From NCBI RefSeq assembly GCF_006716355.1, contig NZ_VFOW01000001.1, forward strand, positions 744,001-808,000: a stretch of DNA of 64,000 nucleotides. The letters are read 5' to 3'. The notes below the pieces were generated by a model. It was not told where the DNA came from. It searched no databases and worked only from the letters and a program-made list of their open reading frames with translations. A program made the position numbers and the translations under genes. This DNA is from Stackebrandtia endophytica. GTDB lineage: Bacteria > Actinomycetota > Actinomycetes > Mycobacteriales > Micromonosporaceae. Below are positions 53,727 to 63,454 of the stretch, piece by piece. Numbering within the stretch: the first letter of the stretch is position 1; each line of letters starts with the position of its first letter.

Positions 53727-55517
53727 TCAGCACTCGTCCTCGTCGAATATCGGGCGCACGTCCCGAGCGGCCAGAATCTGGTCGTTACTCACTCCGGCCG
53801 GAACCATGGGCCACACCATGGCGTCGGCACCGACGATGAAGTCGACGACCACCGGTCGGTCGTTGATGGACATCGCCTTCTCGATCGTGGCGTCGATGTC
53901 GGCTTCGGTTTCGCAGCGCAACCCGACGCACCCCAGTGCCTCGGCCAGTTTCACGAAGTCGGGCACCCGGTCATGGGTTCCCAGTTCGGTGTTGGAGTAC
54001 CGCTTGGAGTAGAACAGCGTCTGCCACTGTCGCACCATGCCGAGGTTGCCGTTGTTGATGACGGCGACCTTGATCGGAATGCCCTCCAAGGCGCAGGTCG
54101 CCAACTCCTGGTTGGTCATCTGGAAGCAGCCGTCGCCGTCGATCGCCCACACCACCGTGTCGGGTTTGCCGAACTTGGCGCCCATCGCGGCGGGCACGGC
54201 GTAGCCCATGGTCCCCAGTCCACCGGAGTTGAGGAAGCTGTAGGGCTTGTCGTACTCGATGAACTGCGAAGCCCACATCTGGTGCTGCCCCACGCCGGTG
54301 GCGTAGACGGCGTCGCCACCGGCGATCTTGCCGATGCGTTCGATGACCTGCTGCGGCGCCAGAGTTCCGTCGGCGTGCTTCTCGTAGCCCAGTGGATAGC
54401 GGGCACGAAGGTCGTTGATCTCGCTCCACCACTGGTCCATACGCGACCGTGGTGCGTCGATGTCGTAGCCGGCCGCCAATTGGCCGATGGCCGCCTTGGC
54501 GTCGCCGACGATCGGCACGTCGGCGTAACGGTTCTTCCCGATCTCCGCCGGGTCGATATCGACGTGCACGACCTTCGCATCCGGCGCGAAGGAATCGATT
54601 TGGCCGGTCACCCGGTCGTCGAAACGCGCGCCCAACGCGACGATCAGGTCGGATCGCTGCAACGCGAACACCGCCGAGACGGCCCCATGCATGCCCGGCA
54701 TTCCCACGTGCTGTTCGTGACTGTCGGGGAAGGCTCCTCGCGCCATCAGGGTGGTGACGACGGGAGCACCGCTGGCCTCGGCGAGCCGTTTGAGCTCGTC
54801 ACAGGCGTCGGCCTTCAAGACACCGCCGCCGACGTAGAGCACCGGACGGCGGGCGTTGGCGAGAAGTTCGTTGGCCTGCCGGATCTGTTTACCGTGCGGC
54901 TGAGTGGTCGGGCGGTAGCCCGGCAGCTCCAGCCGAGGTGGCCAGCTGAACGGCGCATCGGCCTGCAACAGGTCCTTGGGGATGTCGACCAGGACCGGAC
55001 CGGGACGCCCGGTCGAGGCGATGTGGAACGCCTCGGCCAACACCCGCGGGATGTCGGCGACATCGGTGACCAGGTAACCGTGCTTGGTGACCGGCATGGT
55101 CACCCCGTGGATGTCGGCCTCCTGGAAGGCGTCGGTGCCGATCATCGCCGAGGCGACCTGCCCGGTGATCGCCACGATCGGAACGGAGTCCATATAGGCG
55201 TCCGCCAGCGGAGTGACCAGGTTGGTCGCACCGGGCCCGGAGGTTGCCATGCAGACACCGACCCGTCCGGTTGCCTGCGCGTATCCGGTGGCGGCGTGCC
55301 CGGCGCCCTGCTCGTGCCGGACGAGGACGTGGCGCACGCGAGTGGAGTCGAACAGCGGGTCGTAGGCCGGCAGGATGGCGCCGCCGGGAATTCCGAATAC
55401 CACCTCGACATCAAGCTCTTCGAGGGAACGGACCAGTGCTTGCGCACCTGTCAGGGTCGAAGGACCCGGGCGTTTGCCCGGCGGTCGAGGTATGGCGAGC
55501 TTGTCAGAGCTATTCAT
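53727..55517 (-). CDS. ilvB: acetolactate synthase catalytic (large) subunit
   Basis: The 596-residue ThDP enzyme has catalytic Glu in [17 protein letters not shown]-related [11 protein letters not shown] and the ThDP motif [15 protein letters not shown]. It joins two pyruvates, or pyruvate and 2-oxobutyrate, as the first common step to Val, Leu and Ile. ATG 55517 (MNSSDKLA) is chosen as the family start; the binding site is weak (GGA 12 nt upstream). A leader with an attenuator lies upstream. Confidence 0.96.
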   Translation of the reverse strand: MNSSDKLAIPRPPGKRPGPSTLTGAQALVRSLEELDVEVVFGIPGGAILPAYDPLFDSTRVRHVLVRHEQGAGHAATGYAQATGRVGVCMATSGPGATNLVTPLADAYMDSVPIVAITGQVASAMIGTDAFQEADIHGVTMPVTKHGYLVTDVADIPRVLAEAFHIASTGRPGPVLVDIPKDLLQADAPFSWPPRLELPGYRPTTQPHGKQIRQANELLANARRPVLYVGGGVLKADACDELKRLAEASGAPVVTTLMARGAFPDSHEQHVGMPGMHGAVSAVFALQRSDLIVALGARFDDRVTGQIDSFAPDAKVVHVDIDPAEIGKNRYADVPIVGDAKAAIGQLAAGYDIDAPRSRMDQWWSEINDLRARYPLGYEKHADGTLAPQQVIERIGKIAGGDAVYATGVGQHQMWASQFIEYDKPYSFLNSGGLGTMGYAVPAAMGAKFGKPDTVVWAIDGDGCFQMTNQELATCALEGIPIKVAVINNGNLGMVRQWQTLFYSKRYSNTELGTHDRVPDFVKLAEALGCVGLRCETEADIDATIEKAMSINDRPVVVDFIVGADAMVWPMVPAGVSNDQILAARDVRPIFDEDEC

Positions 55518-55582
55518 CCCATATATCCGGTTCGCTGGTTGATGTCTTGGTGGTACGCCTTGTGGGCCGCCCGGTTTTGGGC

Positions 55583-55616
55583 AAAAAAATCGCCCGCGTG
55601 CAAGACGCACGGGGCG
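55583..55616 (-). terminator. attenuator terminator in the ilvBNC leader
   Basis: On the minus strand CGCCCCGTGC, a 5-nt loop (GTCTT) and GCACG-C-GGGCG form a 10-bp stem with one bulged C, followed by A and seven T. It lies 66 nt before the ilvB start and would stop transcription before the structural genes. Confidence 0.85.
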
Positions 55617-55617
55617 A

Positions 55618-55645
55618 GCGCACCGTCGAGGTGACGACGGTGCGC
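55618..55645 (-). promoter_or_regulatory. pause/antiterminator-region hairpin of the ilvBNC leader
   Basis: GCGCACCGTCG and CGACGGTGCGC form a perfect 11-bp stem with a 6-nt loop. Its 5' arm starts at the last base of the leader-peptide stop codon (55645), so a ribosome on the final codons would cover it. Only one base (55617) separates it from the terminator hairpin. Confidence 0.75.
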
Positions 55646-55713
55646 TAGGTAAGTACTACAGCCCCGAAGACACGGTCGACCGCGCTCGGGTGGGTAATTC
55701 GCTGCTGTGGCAC
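55645..55713 (-). CDS. ilvBNC leader peptide
   Basis: The 22-codon frame GTG CCA CAG CAG CGA ATT ... ends GTC TTC GGG GCT GTA GTA CTT ACC TAG, giving [20 protein letters not shown] followed by LT. It holds an Ile, several Val and a final Val-Val-Leu cluster immediately before the stem-loop. GTA and CTT are rare in this GC-rich genome, so ribosomes would stall there when Val or Leu tRNA is uncharged. The start coincides with the predicted transcription start, so it is leaderless. Confidence 0.75.
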   Translation of the reverse strand: MPQQRITHPSAVDRVFGAVVLT

Positions 55714-55719
55714 GCCGCA

Positions 55720-55749
55720 AGGATGCCCCATCGTCCCGGTAATTGTCAA
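55720..55749 (-). promoter_or_regulatory. ilvBNC promoter
   Basis: On the minus strand TTGACA (55749-55744) is a perfect -35 element. After an 18-nt spacer comes CATCCT (55725-55720), placing transcription start at about 55713, the first base of the leader peptide. Confidence 0.65.
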
Positions 55750-55819
55750 CTCTTCCCGAATATTAGGACCGTCGGCGTGGCGTGGGCCGATTCGTCCCGA
55801 TTCTCGGGATCGATTCGTC

Positions 55820-58504
55820 TCAGGATTCGATCGCCAGGTGAGACTTCCGCTGAATCGCGGCGTCCTGAGCCAACAACAGATCGATGTCGTCGACCGCCAA
55901 CGGCCGAAACAGCAGATACCCCTGAACCATCCCGCACCCGGCCTGTTCGACCACGTCGAGTTGAAGCTGGCTCTCGACGCCTTCGGCGATCACGGCCAAG
56001 CCCAACCGCTCCCCCAGCCGCACCACGACATCGGCCAACGGCGCCGCGCCCCGGTCACCGCCGGCGACGAGATTGCGGTCGATCTTGAGGATGTCCACCG
56101 GCAACCGATGCAACTGCCCGAGTGAGGAGTACCCGGCGCCGAAGTCGTCCAACGCGATGCGCACCCCGGTCCCCCGAAGCGTTCCCAGCTGGGCGGCCAA
56201 CACGTCGATGTCCTGGGCCACATCGTGTTCGGTGACCTCGACCACCAACCGGCCCGGCGGAACACCCCGCTGCAACAGTGCCTGAGCACAGTTGGTGGCG
56301 AACTGCTGGGAGTGCAGCTGCCGTGGCGACAGGTTCATCGAGATCCAACTCTGATGTCCCGCCGCCCGCCACGCGGCGAGCCGTTCGGCGACCTGGTCCA
56401 GCGTCCACGCCGTGAACAGCGCCGACAGTCCGGCCTCCTCGACGATCGGAATGAACTCCGCCGGCGACACCGCGCCCAGCTCCGGGTGATGCCACCGCAT
56501 GAGTGCCTCGGCGCCGACGATACGGCGGTGCGGCAGTGAGATCACCGGTTGATACACAAGCGACAGTTCCCTGCGGTCGATCGCGCCGTGCAGGGCCTGT
56601 TCCAGGGTGTTACGGCGGCGCACCCGCTGTTCGAACTCCGCGTCATAGGACTCGATGCGGTTCTTACCACCCTGTTTGGCCGATCGCAGCGCCAGATCGG
56701 CGTTGCGAAGCATCGACTCCACGTCATCGGCCGTGGAGCATCCGGCCAGCCCGATACTGGTGGACAGGAACACGGTGGCCTGCCTGTCGAACTGGTACGG
56801 CTCAGCCAAGACCGCGCGCAGTCGCTCGGCGATCTGGTAGGCGTTCTCTGGATCACACCACAGTAGAACGGCGAACTCGTCGCCGCCCAGCCGCGCCGCG
56901 ACGTCGGTGGGGCGAAGGTTCTCCTTGATGCGGCGAGCGACCTCCTTCAGTACCGCGTCGCCGATGTCGTGGCCCTGGGTGTCGTTGACGTTCTTGAAGC
57001 CGTCGAGGTCGATGGCCAACAGGGTGCACGGGATCGAGCCGCCGGCAACATCGGCTTCGAGGGTGCGAAGCAGCGCCCGGCGGTTGGACAGTGACGTCAG
57101 CGAGTCGGCGTAGGCCAGCTTCGCCAGCTCACGTTCCAGGGACCGGCGCTTACCGACATCGCGGGTGTGAACCACCAGGCCGTTGACCTGTGGCACGTCC
57201 CGCTGGTCGGCGATCGTCGACTCGGTGTCCCGCCAGACACCGTCGGCGTCGCGGATCCGGGCGTCGATCTGAATTCGACGCTGTCGGCATGGTTCGGCAA
57301 GGAGTCCGCTCAGGTACCGGTCCACATCGGCGGCGTCGTCGGGGTGCACCAGATCGGAGAACGACGAACCGATGATGTCACGACTGCCGGAGTCGATCCG
57401 CCACGTCGAGGACACCGCCTGCCACCGCACCCGTCGGTTCTCGTCGAGCACGGTGATGAAGTCGCTGGAGCCGGCGACGACCGACCGCAGATACTCCTCG
57501 CCGTCGGCGACCTCCTCGGCGTAATGCCGCACATCCATCTTCGCCAACAGCTGCCGGATCGACAGGGTCACCACCACGACCATGCCCAGCAGGACCGCGT
57601 CCACGGTCAGTGGTCCCATCGCGACGGCGTGAATCAAGGCCGACACCGCGGCCAGGCTCGCCGGAACCAGGGCCAGGATCGCGTCCACCCGTGGCAACGG
57701 TTGTGCGACGGCCGATCCCGGATAACGCCGCGCCAGGTAGGTGGCACCGGCGGCCAGTACACAACCGACCGCGCCCAGCAGCACCATGACTCGACACGTC
57801 CACACCGAGGCCGGCCCGGTGGTGCTGATGAGGATGCCGACGTGGGCCAAGGCGACCAGGCCCAGTCCCGACACCAGCAGCACGTGGCGCCGCCGGTAGG
57901 TGGTGGTGCGCACCGCGGAGACCACCCCGATGCCCAGCATCGCCGCGGCCACCACCGCCGTCACCGAGGCCAGGCCGTACTCGACGGCGACTTCCGGACC
58001 GCCGACGTTCGGCCCCAACAACACCCAGCCGGTGAACAACAGGCAGGTGCCGATGAAGCTGCCGTCGAGGGCGTTGCGCAGCCGGGCGGCACGTCCACCG
58101 TCTGAGGGCAGCCGGGTCAACGCCTCGGTGAACAGCAGCATCATCATGATGCCGCCCACCGCGATCATGGTGGTGCTCGCCGCGATGATCGCCAACGCCG
58201 AGCCCAGACCGGCGATGCCGAGACCGACGGCGAAACGCCGGTACGGGGCGCGTTCGGCCGCGGTGCCGATGGGGTCGCTGATTCGCCACACGACGACACC
58301 GGCTCCCGACGCCGCGACCACCAATATCGTGGTCCACAATCCCGGCGTCACAACGATTCCGCTGATGGCGCGCGCAACGGCGGTCGCCACCGCGGTCAAC
58401 AGAACCAGTCCAACCAGGCCGACGGTCAGTAAAACGTGTGACCGAAGACCCCGAATGTCAAGGGGGTGCACGTATCTAGAGTGCCATCCCGCCAAATCGA
58501 GCAT
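55820..58504 (-). CDS. membrane GGDEF-EAL cyclic-di-GMP protein
   Basis: The 894-residue protein has eight to ten hydrophobic segments (about 25-320), a PAS domain (about 345-460: SDFITVLDENRRVRW, FSDLVHPDDAADVD) and a GGDEF domain (about 465-625) with RLGGDEFAVLL intact. The EAL domain (about 635-885) has GAEALMRW, VTEHDVAQD, DDFGAGYSSL and IAEGVES. Both active-site sets are present, so it may make and break c-di-GMP. The start at ATG 58504 has a poor binding site. It lies upstream of the ilvB leader on the same strand. Confidence 0.92.
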   Translation of the reverse strand: MLDLAGWHSRYVHPLDIRGLRSHVLLTVGLVGLVLLTAVATAVARAISGIVVTPGLWTTILVVAASGAGVVVWRISDPIGTAAERAPYRRFAVGLGIAGLGSALAIIAASTTMIAVGGIMMMLLFTEALTRLPSDGGRAARLRNALDGSFIGTCLLFTGWVLLGPNVGGPEVAVEYGLASVTAVVAAAMLGIGVVSAVRTTTYRRRHVLLVSGLGLVALAHVGILISTTGPASVWTCRVMVLLGAVGCVLAAGATYLARRYPGSAVAQPLPRVDAILALVPASLAAVSALIHAVAMGPLTVDAVLLGMVVVVTLSIRQLLAKMDVRHYAEEVADGEEYLRSVVAGSSDFITVLDENRRVRWQAVSSTWRIDSGSRDIIGSSFSDLVHPDDAADVDRYLSGLLAEPCRQRRIQIDARIRDADGVWRDTESTIADQRDVPQVNGLVVHTRDVGKRRSLERELAKLAYADSLTSLSNRRALLRTLEADVAGGSIPCTLLAIDLDGFKNVNDTQGHDIGDAVLKEVARRIKENLRPTDVAARLGGDEFAVLLWCDPENAYQIAERLRAVLAEPYQFDRQATVFLSTSIGLAGCSTADDVESMLRNADLALRSAKQGGKNRIESYDAEFEQRVRRRNTLEQALHGAIDRRELSLVYQPVISLPHRRIVGAEALMRWHHPELGAVSPAEFIPIVEEAGLSALFTAWTLDQVAERLAAWRAAGHQSWISMNLSPRQLHSQQFATNCAQALLQRGVPPGRLVVEVTEHDVAQDIDVLAAQLGTLRGTGVRIALDDFGAGYSSLGQLHRLPVDILKIDRNLVAGGDRGAAPLADVVVRLGERLGLAVIAEGVESQLQLDVVEQAGCGMVQGYLLFRPLAVDDIDLLLAQDAAIQRKSHLAIES

Positions 58505-58730
58505 CTACCGACATGTCTTCATATTTCGCCGAGTACAAGCGATGAAGCCGTCGGATTCCTCGAGCGGCGACGCTGGATCGGGCTCGCCACAACAAATGCA
58601 GCACCTCGTCACCCGGCGTGAAAGCCCAGGGTGTCGCCGGTGCGGCGTTCACGGTGACGAGCCCGCATCGACCGATAGGCCAGTGGGGAAATCATCCGAA
58701 AGCGTTATGCGCCAAGACAACGGGCGACGG

Positions 58731-60575
58731 CTATTCGACCATCCGGTAGGCACCGTCGCTGGCGGCGGTGGCCATCGCGGCGTAGGCGCGCAGCGCGGTC
58801 GTGATCGGACGGTCGCGATTCACCGGGGTGTAAGGCTTCTCGCGCTTCTCCTGCTCGACGCGCCGCGCCTGTATCTCGTCGTCGGCGACTCCCCATCGGA
58901 TGGTCCGATTCGGTATGTCCAACTCGATCAGATCACCGTCGGTGACCAACGCGATGGCTCCACCGCCGGCGGCCTCCGGAGAGATGTGTCCGATGGACAG
59001 TCCCGATGTGCCACCGGAGAATCGCCCATCGGTGATCAACGCGCAGGCACGTCCCAGGCCCCGCCCCTTCAGGAAGGAGGTGGGGTGCAGCATCTCCTGC
59101 ATACCGGGCCCACCCTTGGGGCCCTCATATCGGATCACGACGACGTCGCCCGGTTGGATCGCGCCGTTGAGGATTCCGGAGACGGCGTCCTCCTGTGATT
59201 CGAAGACCCGGGCGGGGCCACTGAAGGTCAGGTTCTCCTGCGGCACTCCGGCGGTTTTGACCACGCAGCCGTCGGGGGCCAGGTTCCCGAACAGGACGGC
59301 GAGCCCACCGTCGGCGGTGTAGGCGTTGTCGACCGAACGGATGCAGCCGGCGGCCGCGTCGGTATCCAAAGTCGCCCAGGTGTTCGTCGTGGAGAAGGGC
59401 TCGGTGGTACGCACCCCTCCCGGCGCCGCGGAGAACATCTCCACGGCCGCCGCCGAGGCCGATCCACCTCGAATATCCCATGTGGATATCCATTCGGACA
59501 GGGAGTCGGAGTGGACCGAGCCGACGTCCTCGTGCAGCAGTCCGGCGCGATACAGCTCCCCCATGATCGCCGGAATGCCGCCGGCACGGTGCACGTCCTC
59601 CATGTAGTACTGGTCGGAGTTGGGTGCGATTTTGGCCAGGCACGGAACCCGGCGCGAGATGGCGTCGATGTCGGAGACGGAGAAGTCGATCTCCCCCTCG
59701 CGGGCGGCGGCCAACAGGTGCAGCACGGTGTTGGTCGAACCTCCCATCGCCACGTCCAGGGCGACCGCGTTGTCGAAGGCGCGTCGGTCGGCGATCCGGC
59801 GGGGCAACACGGAATAGTCGTCCTCGTCGTAGAAGCGTCGGGCGAGGTCGACGATGACGTCTCCGGCGCGGCTGAACAGGTCGCGGCGCGCAGCGTGAGT
59901 GGCCAGGATCGAGCCGTTGCCCGGCAGGGCCAGACCGATCGCCTCGGTGAGGCAGTTCATCGAGTTGGCGGTGAACATCCCCGAACAGGAACCGCAGGTC
60001 GGGCAAGCTGACCGTTCGATACCGCTCAGTTCAGCGTCGGAGACGCCGTCATCGGCGGAGGCGACCATCGCGTCGATCAGGTCGAGTTTGCGGGTGACGA
60101 CCCCGTCCACGGCGACCGTGCGACCGGCCTCCATGGGGCCCCCGGAGACGAACACCGTCGGGATGTTCAGCCGCAGCGCGGCCAAGAGCATGCCCGGCGT
60201 GATCTTGTCGCAGTTGGAGATGCACACCAGTGCGTCGGCGCAGTGCGCGTTGGCCATGTACTCCACCGAGTCGGCGATGATCTCACGGCTGGGCAGCGAG
60301 TACAGCATTCCGCCGTGTCCCATGGCGATGCCGTCGTCGACGGCGATGGTGTGGAACTCCTTGGAGACCCCGCCCGCGGCCTTGATCGACTCGGCGACGA
60401 TGTCTCCGAGGTTCTTCAGGTGTACGTGACCAGGCACGAACTGGGTGTAACTGTTGGCGATGGCGATGATCGGTTTGCCGAAGTCGTCATCGGTCATACC
60501 GGTGGCGCGCCATAGGGCGCGGGCTCCCGCCATGGTCCGACCATGTGTTGAAGTGCGCGATCGCAGTGCTGGCAT
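58731..60575 (-). CDS. ilvD: dihydroxy-acid dehydratase
   Basis: The 614-residue IlvD/Edd protein starts at [20 protein letters not shown]. The cluster Cys residues lie in [11 protein letters not shown] and [16 protein letters not shown], and [13 protein letters not shown] is the family core. It dehydrates the dihydroxy acids made by IlvC. A TAATAT box (60600-60605, minus) 24 nt upstream suggests its own promoter, although the S26 peptidase gene ends only 45 bp upstream. The 226 bp downstream, towards the GGDEF gene, hold no gene. Confidence 0.96.
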   Translation of the reverse strand: MPALRSRTSTHGRTMAGARALWRATGMTDDDFGKPIIAIANSYTQFVPGHVHLKNLGDIVAESIKAAGGVSKEFHTIAVDDGIAMGHGGMLYSLPSREIIADSVEYMANAHCADALVCISNCDKITPGMLLAALRLNIPTVFVSGGPMEAGRTVAVDGVVTRKLDLIDAMVASADDGVSDAELSGIERSACPTCGSCSGMFTANSMNCLTEAIGLALPGNGSILATHAARRDLFSRAGDVIVDLARRFYDEDDYSVLPRRIADRRAFDNAVALDVAMGGSTNTVLHLLAAAREGEIDFSVSDIDAISRRVPCLAKIAPNSDQYYMEDVHRAGGIPAIMGELYRAGLLHEDVGSVHSDSLSEWISTWDIRGGSASAAAVEMFSAAPGGVRTTEPFSTTNTWATLDTDAAAGCIRSVDNAYTADGGLAVLFGNLAPDGCVVKTAGVPQENLTFSGPARVFESQEDAVSGILNGAIQPGDVVVIRYEGPKGGPGMQEMLHPTSFLKGRGLGRACALITDGRFSGGTSGLSIGHISPEAAGGGAIALVTDGDLIELDIPNRTIRWGVADDEIQARRVEQEKREKPYTPVNRDRPITTALRAYAAMATAASDGAYRMVE

Positions 60576-60599
60576 AACCGCCAGTCTGCCACTTCTCAC

Positions 60600-60605
60600 A
60601 TATTA
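60600..60605 (-). promoter_or_regulatory. -10 box for ilvD
   Basis: TAATAT on the minus strand lies in the 45-bp gap between the S26 peptidase stop and the ilvD ATG. It is nearly the consensus. No clear -35 element is visible, because that position falls in the peptidase gene's last codons. Confidence 0.5.
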
Positions 60606-60620
60606 AGATGCGGCGCCCAC

Positions 60621-61502
60621 TTACTGATCGGTTGATTTTTTGGTGGATTTCTTGGCCGTCTTCTTCTCAGCCTTCTTGACGGCCTTCTTCTTCGCCGGTT
60701 CGGTCTCGCCCGCCGTCCTGTTCTTAGCCGTCTTCTTAGCGGTTGTCTTCTTAGCTGTCGTCTTCTTGGCCGCCTTCTTCGCGGCCTTCTTAGCGTTCTT
60801 CGCCGCCTTCTTCGGCTCGGCGGCCTCAGCGGGCTCATCGGCAACCGGTTCCGGCTCCGACCTCGGAGCCTCGACCGGCTCGGGCTTGGGCTTGGGCTTG
60901 GGACCGTCATCGGCCTCCGGCCCACCGGACGTCGTCACCGCTCCGATCCCCTCGGTCAAATCACCCGGGTTGAACGTCAGCGCGTCGATGTCGTCGGGCC
61001 AATCGCGCGACGTGGAGAACACCGAACTCACCGGACTGGTGACACTCAACTTCCGCACCTGCACACCGAGGATCTGGTCGATGGGGCAGGGGCCGTGCTG
61101 CTTGGAGTCCTCACTGAACGGGTGGTCACCGACCACGACGACATGCCCTGAGGGAACCACTCCGGAATGGGGCACGTTCTCCGGGTAAGGCTGCCCCCCG
61201 ACGGCGACCACGCGTTTGATGTACCAACTGGTGGCGTCCAGATCGCGGCCGGCCGGTGGATTATGGCGCCAACCCGACAGCGGATCAGGCCGGGACAGGA
61301 CCACGATCCGACCCGGTTGAAGTCCACGAATCCCGCGCCGGATCAACACCTTCTCACCGTCATACAGCGCCGGACTCATGCTCATGCCCTCGACGGTGAT
61401 CGCCACATACTGGCGACGCACCCACACCGCCGATGCCGCTCCCGCCAGGATGCCACCGGCGGCCAATAGTCCCCATCGTTTCTTGGAGCGGAGCACAGTC
61501 AT
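60621..61502 (-). CDS. S26 signal peptidase with a lysine/alanine-rich histone-like tail
   Basis: The 293-residue protein has one N-terminal membrane helix (about 10-28). The S26 catalytic Ser41 lies in VEGMSMSPAL and the general-base Lys96 in WYIKRVVAVGG, followed by GHVVVVGDHPFSEDSKQHG. From about residue 197 it turns into a Pro/Glu/Lys linker and then about 65 residues of AAKKAAKK/TTAKKTAK repeats, as in histone-H1-like proteins. That tail is not part of ordinary signal peptidases. The gene is 36 nt downstream of the ABC exporter gene and probably in its operon. Confidence 0.88.
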   Translation of the reverse strand: MTVLRSKKRWGLLAAGGILAGAASAVWVRRQYVAITVEGMSMSPALYDGEKVLIRRGIRGLQPGRIVVLSRPDPLSGWRHNPPAGRDLDATSWYIKRVVAVGGQPYPENVPHSGVVPSGHVVVVGDHPFSEDSKQHGPCPIDQILGVQVRKLSVTSPVSSVFSTSRDWPDDIDALTFNPGDLTEGIGAVTTSGGPEADDGPKPKPKPEPVEAPRSEPEPVADEPAEAAEPKKAAKNAKKAAKKAAKKTTAKKTTAKKTAKNRTAGETEPAKKKAVKKAEKKTAKKSTKKSTDQ

Positions 61503-61538
61503 GGCAACAGATCCTATCCATCATTCGTCGCTGCGGCG

Positions 61539-63452
61539 TCAACCGGTCGTGGCGGCCTCCGCAGAGGAAGTATCCACGTCGGTGACATAGTTGGCAGCCT
61601 GGATCGAGAACAACCGAGCGTACTCACCGCCCGACCGCATGAGTTCGGAGTGATCACCCTCCTCGGTGATACGACCGTCCTGAAGCACCACGATGTGGTC
61701 CGCGTGCCGCACCGCACCCATCCGGTGGGAGATCAACACGCTCGTCGCACCCGAACGGTATTGCCGCAGCTGATCGTGCATCGCCTGTTCGGCAGCGGCG
61801 TCCAAACCGGCACTGGGCTCGTCGAGGATCAACAGGTCCCGGCCGGCCCGCATCATGGCCCTGGCCAGCGCGATGCGCTGCCACTGTCCACCGGAGAGGG
61901 TCACGCCCTCGTCGGGGTCCTCGTTGTCCTCGCCCTGGAAGAAGATCCGCGACAACATCGTGTCGTAGCCGCGCCCCAGGCCGGTGACGAACTCATGGAC
62001 ATCGGCCTCCTTCGCCGCCGCGACGACCCGAGGCCGGTCGTCCAGATGCGCCAGATCGCCGACACCGATATTCTCCGCCGCCGACAGGTCATAGGACATG
62101 TAGTCCTGGAAGACCGCGCTGATCCGGTCCCGCAACCGCGAGACCTCGACGTCTCGAAGATCCACGCCGTCCCAGGTGATACGGCCCCGTGTCGGGTCGT
62201 AGAGACGACACAGGAGCTTCACCAGGGTCGACTTGCCGGCGCCGTTCAAGCCCACCAGCGCCAGTGACCGCCCGAACGGGATGATCAGGTCGACACCGCG
62301 CAACACCCAGGGGCCGTCCTCGGTATACCGGAACCACACGTCCTCCACCCGGATTCCGGTCGCCAGACTCGGCACCGGCTTCGGGTCGGCGGCGGCCGGA
62401 AGTTCCGACTTCATGTCGGAGACGTCCACATAGTGTCCGAACAGGAGCAATGCCTGGTAGCCCTGGGTCGCACCCGAGACCATACCCCCGATCGCCGCCT
62501 GCACCCCGGCGACCGCGGCGATGAACGCCGAGACGTCGCCGATGGTGAACTGGCCGGCCAGCGTCGCCGAGATCATCCACACCAGACCGCCGGCGGCGAC
62601 CAGTGCGCCGGCTCCCGCCAGCGGGCCCTGCGACGAGAGGACCTTACGGTCGATCTTCTCCTCGCCCTCGTTGATGGCCTTGGTCTCTCGTCGCATCCGG
62701 CCCAGCAGGAAATCACCGAGGCCGAACAGTCGGATCTCCTTGACGGCGGCCATGTCCAGCATCAACATCTGGTAGAAGAGCTGCCGACGGTTACGAGGGC
62801 TCAGCGACCACATCATTCCGGCCTGCTGGCGACTGATCGCCAGCTGAATGAAGAACGCCGGGATCGCCGCGACGACCGTCACCGCCGTCATGATGGGACT
62901 GATCACCAGCAGCACGCCGAGGAAACTCACCACGGTGATGGTGCTCTGGATGATTCCGAAGATCGCGGTGGCGGTCTGGTCGGGCGCCATGGTGGCGGCC
63001 TGCTGCGCCATGCGCAACCGGTCGAGGAACGCGGGGTTCTCGAACCGCGCCATCCCGTCGAATCCGTTGACGGCGCCGAACAATCGGTCCTGGACGACCA
63101 GGGTGACGCCGCGCTTGAGGCGGCTCTGGATGTAATTGGTCAGGTAGGGCATCCCGGCCACGATGACGCCCAGCCCTCCGATGGCCGCCACCAGCAGCAT
63201 CGGGTGGATGTCGGGAGGAGATTGACCAGCCGGGATGTTCTCCGGTGACGTCGTCGAGAACTGAATCCCGTCCAACAGCCACTTCGTGAACAGCGTGACC
63301 GCCGCGGGTATCGCGCCCTGGATGATGGTCAGGAACAGGTACGACGTGGCCGCGATGGGCCCGGCTTGCCAGGTCAGTGCCAGGGCTCGAAAAGCCCTGG
63401 ACACCAGACCCCGCCAGCCGCCGACCTTGGTTACTTCCGGCTGGTCGACCAT
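61539..63452 (-). CDS. ABC exporter half-transporter (fused membrane and ATPase domains)
   Basis: The 637-residue protein has six membrane helices in about residues 30-350. The ATPase domain follows with Walker A GLNGAGKST (about 400-408), signature LSGGQWQRIALARAMM (about 515-530), Walker B LLILDEPSAGLD and the switch His in LISHRMG. QDYMSYDLSAAENIGVGDL is the Q-loop region. Such proteins form homodimeric exporters of peptides, lipids or drugs. There is no C39 peptidase domain; the S26 peptidase next door may replace it. It starts 2 nt after the redoxin stop. Confidence 0.9.
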   Translation of the reverse strand: MVDQPEVTKVGGWRGLVSRAFRALALTWQAGPIAATSYLFLTIIQGAIPAAVTLFTKWLLDGIQFSTTSPENIPAGQSPPDIHPMLLVAAIGGLGVIVAGMPYLTNYIQSRLKRGVTLVVQDRLFGAVNGFDGMARFENPAFLDRLRMAQQAATMAPDQTATAIFGIIQSTITVVSFLGVLLVISPIMTAVTVVAAIPAFFIQLAISRQQAGMMWSLSPRNRRQLFYQMLMLDMAAVKEIRLFGLGDFLLGRMRRETKAINEGEEKIDRKVLSSQGPLAGAGALVAAGGLVWMISATLAGQFTIGDVSAFIAAVAGVQAAIGGMVSGATQGYQALLLFGHYVDVSDMKSELPAAADPKPVPSLATGIRVEDVWFRYTEDGPWVLRGVDLIIPFGRSLALVGLNGAGKSTLVKLLCRLYDPTRGRITWDGVDLRDVEVSRLRDRISAVFQDYMSYDLSAAENIGVGDLAHLDDRPRVVAAAKEADVHEFVTGLGRGYDTMLSRIFFQGEDNEDPDEGVTLSGGQWQRIALARAMMRAGRDLLILDEPSAGLDAAAEQAMHDQLRQYRSGATSVLISHRMGAVRHADHIVVLQDGRITEEGDHSELMRSGGEYARLFSIQAANYVTDVDTSSAEAATTG

Positions 63453-63454
63453 GA

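Noticed and set aside
60640-61188. Plus-strand hydrophobic frame (Phe/Ala/Leu-rich) opposite the S26 peptidase tail
   Set aside because: It is the antisense reading of the Lys/Ala repeats (AAG/GCC become CTT/GGC), which always gives Phe/Leu/Ala-rich protein; it is not evidence of a membrane protein.
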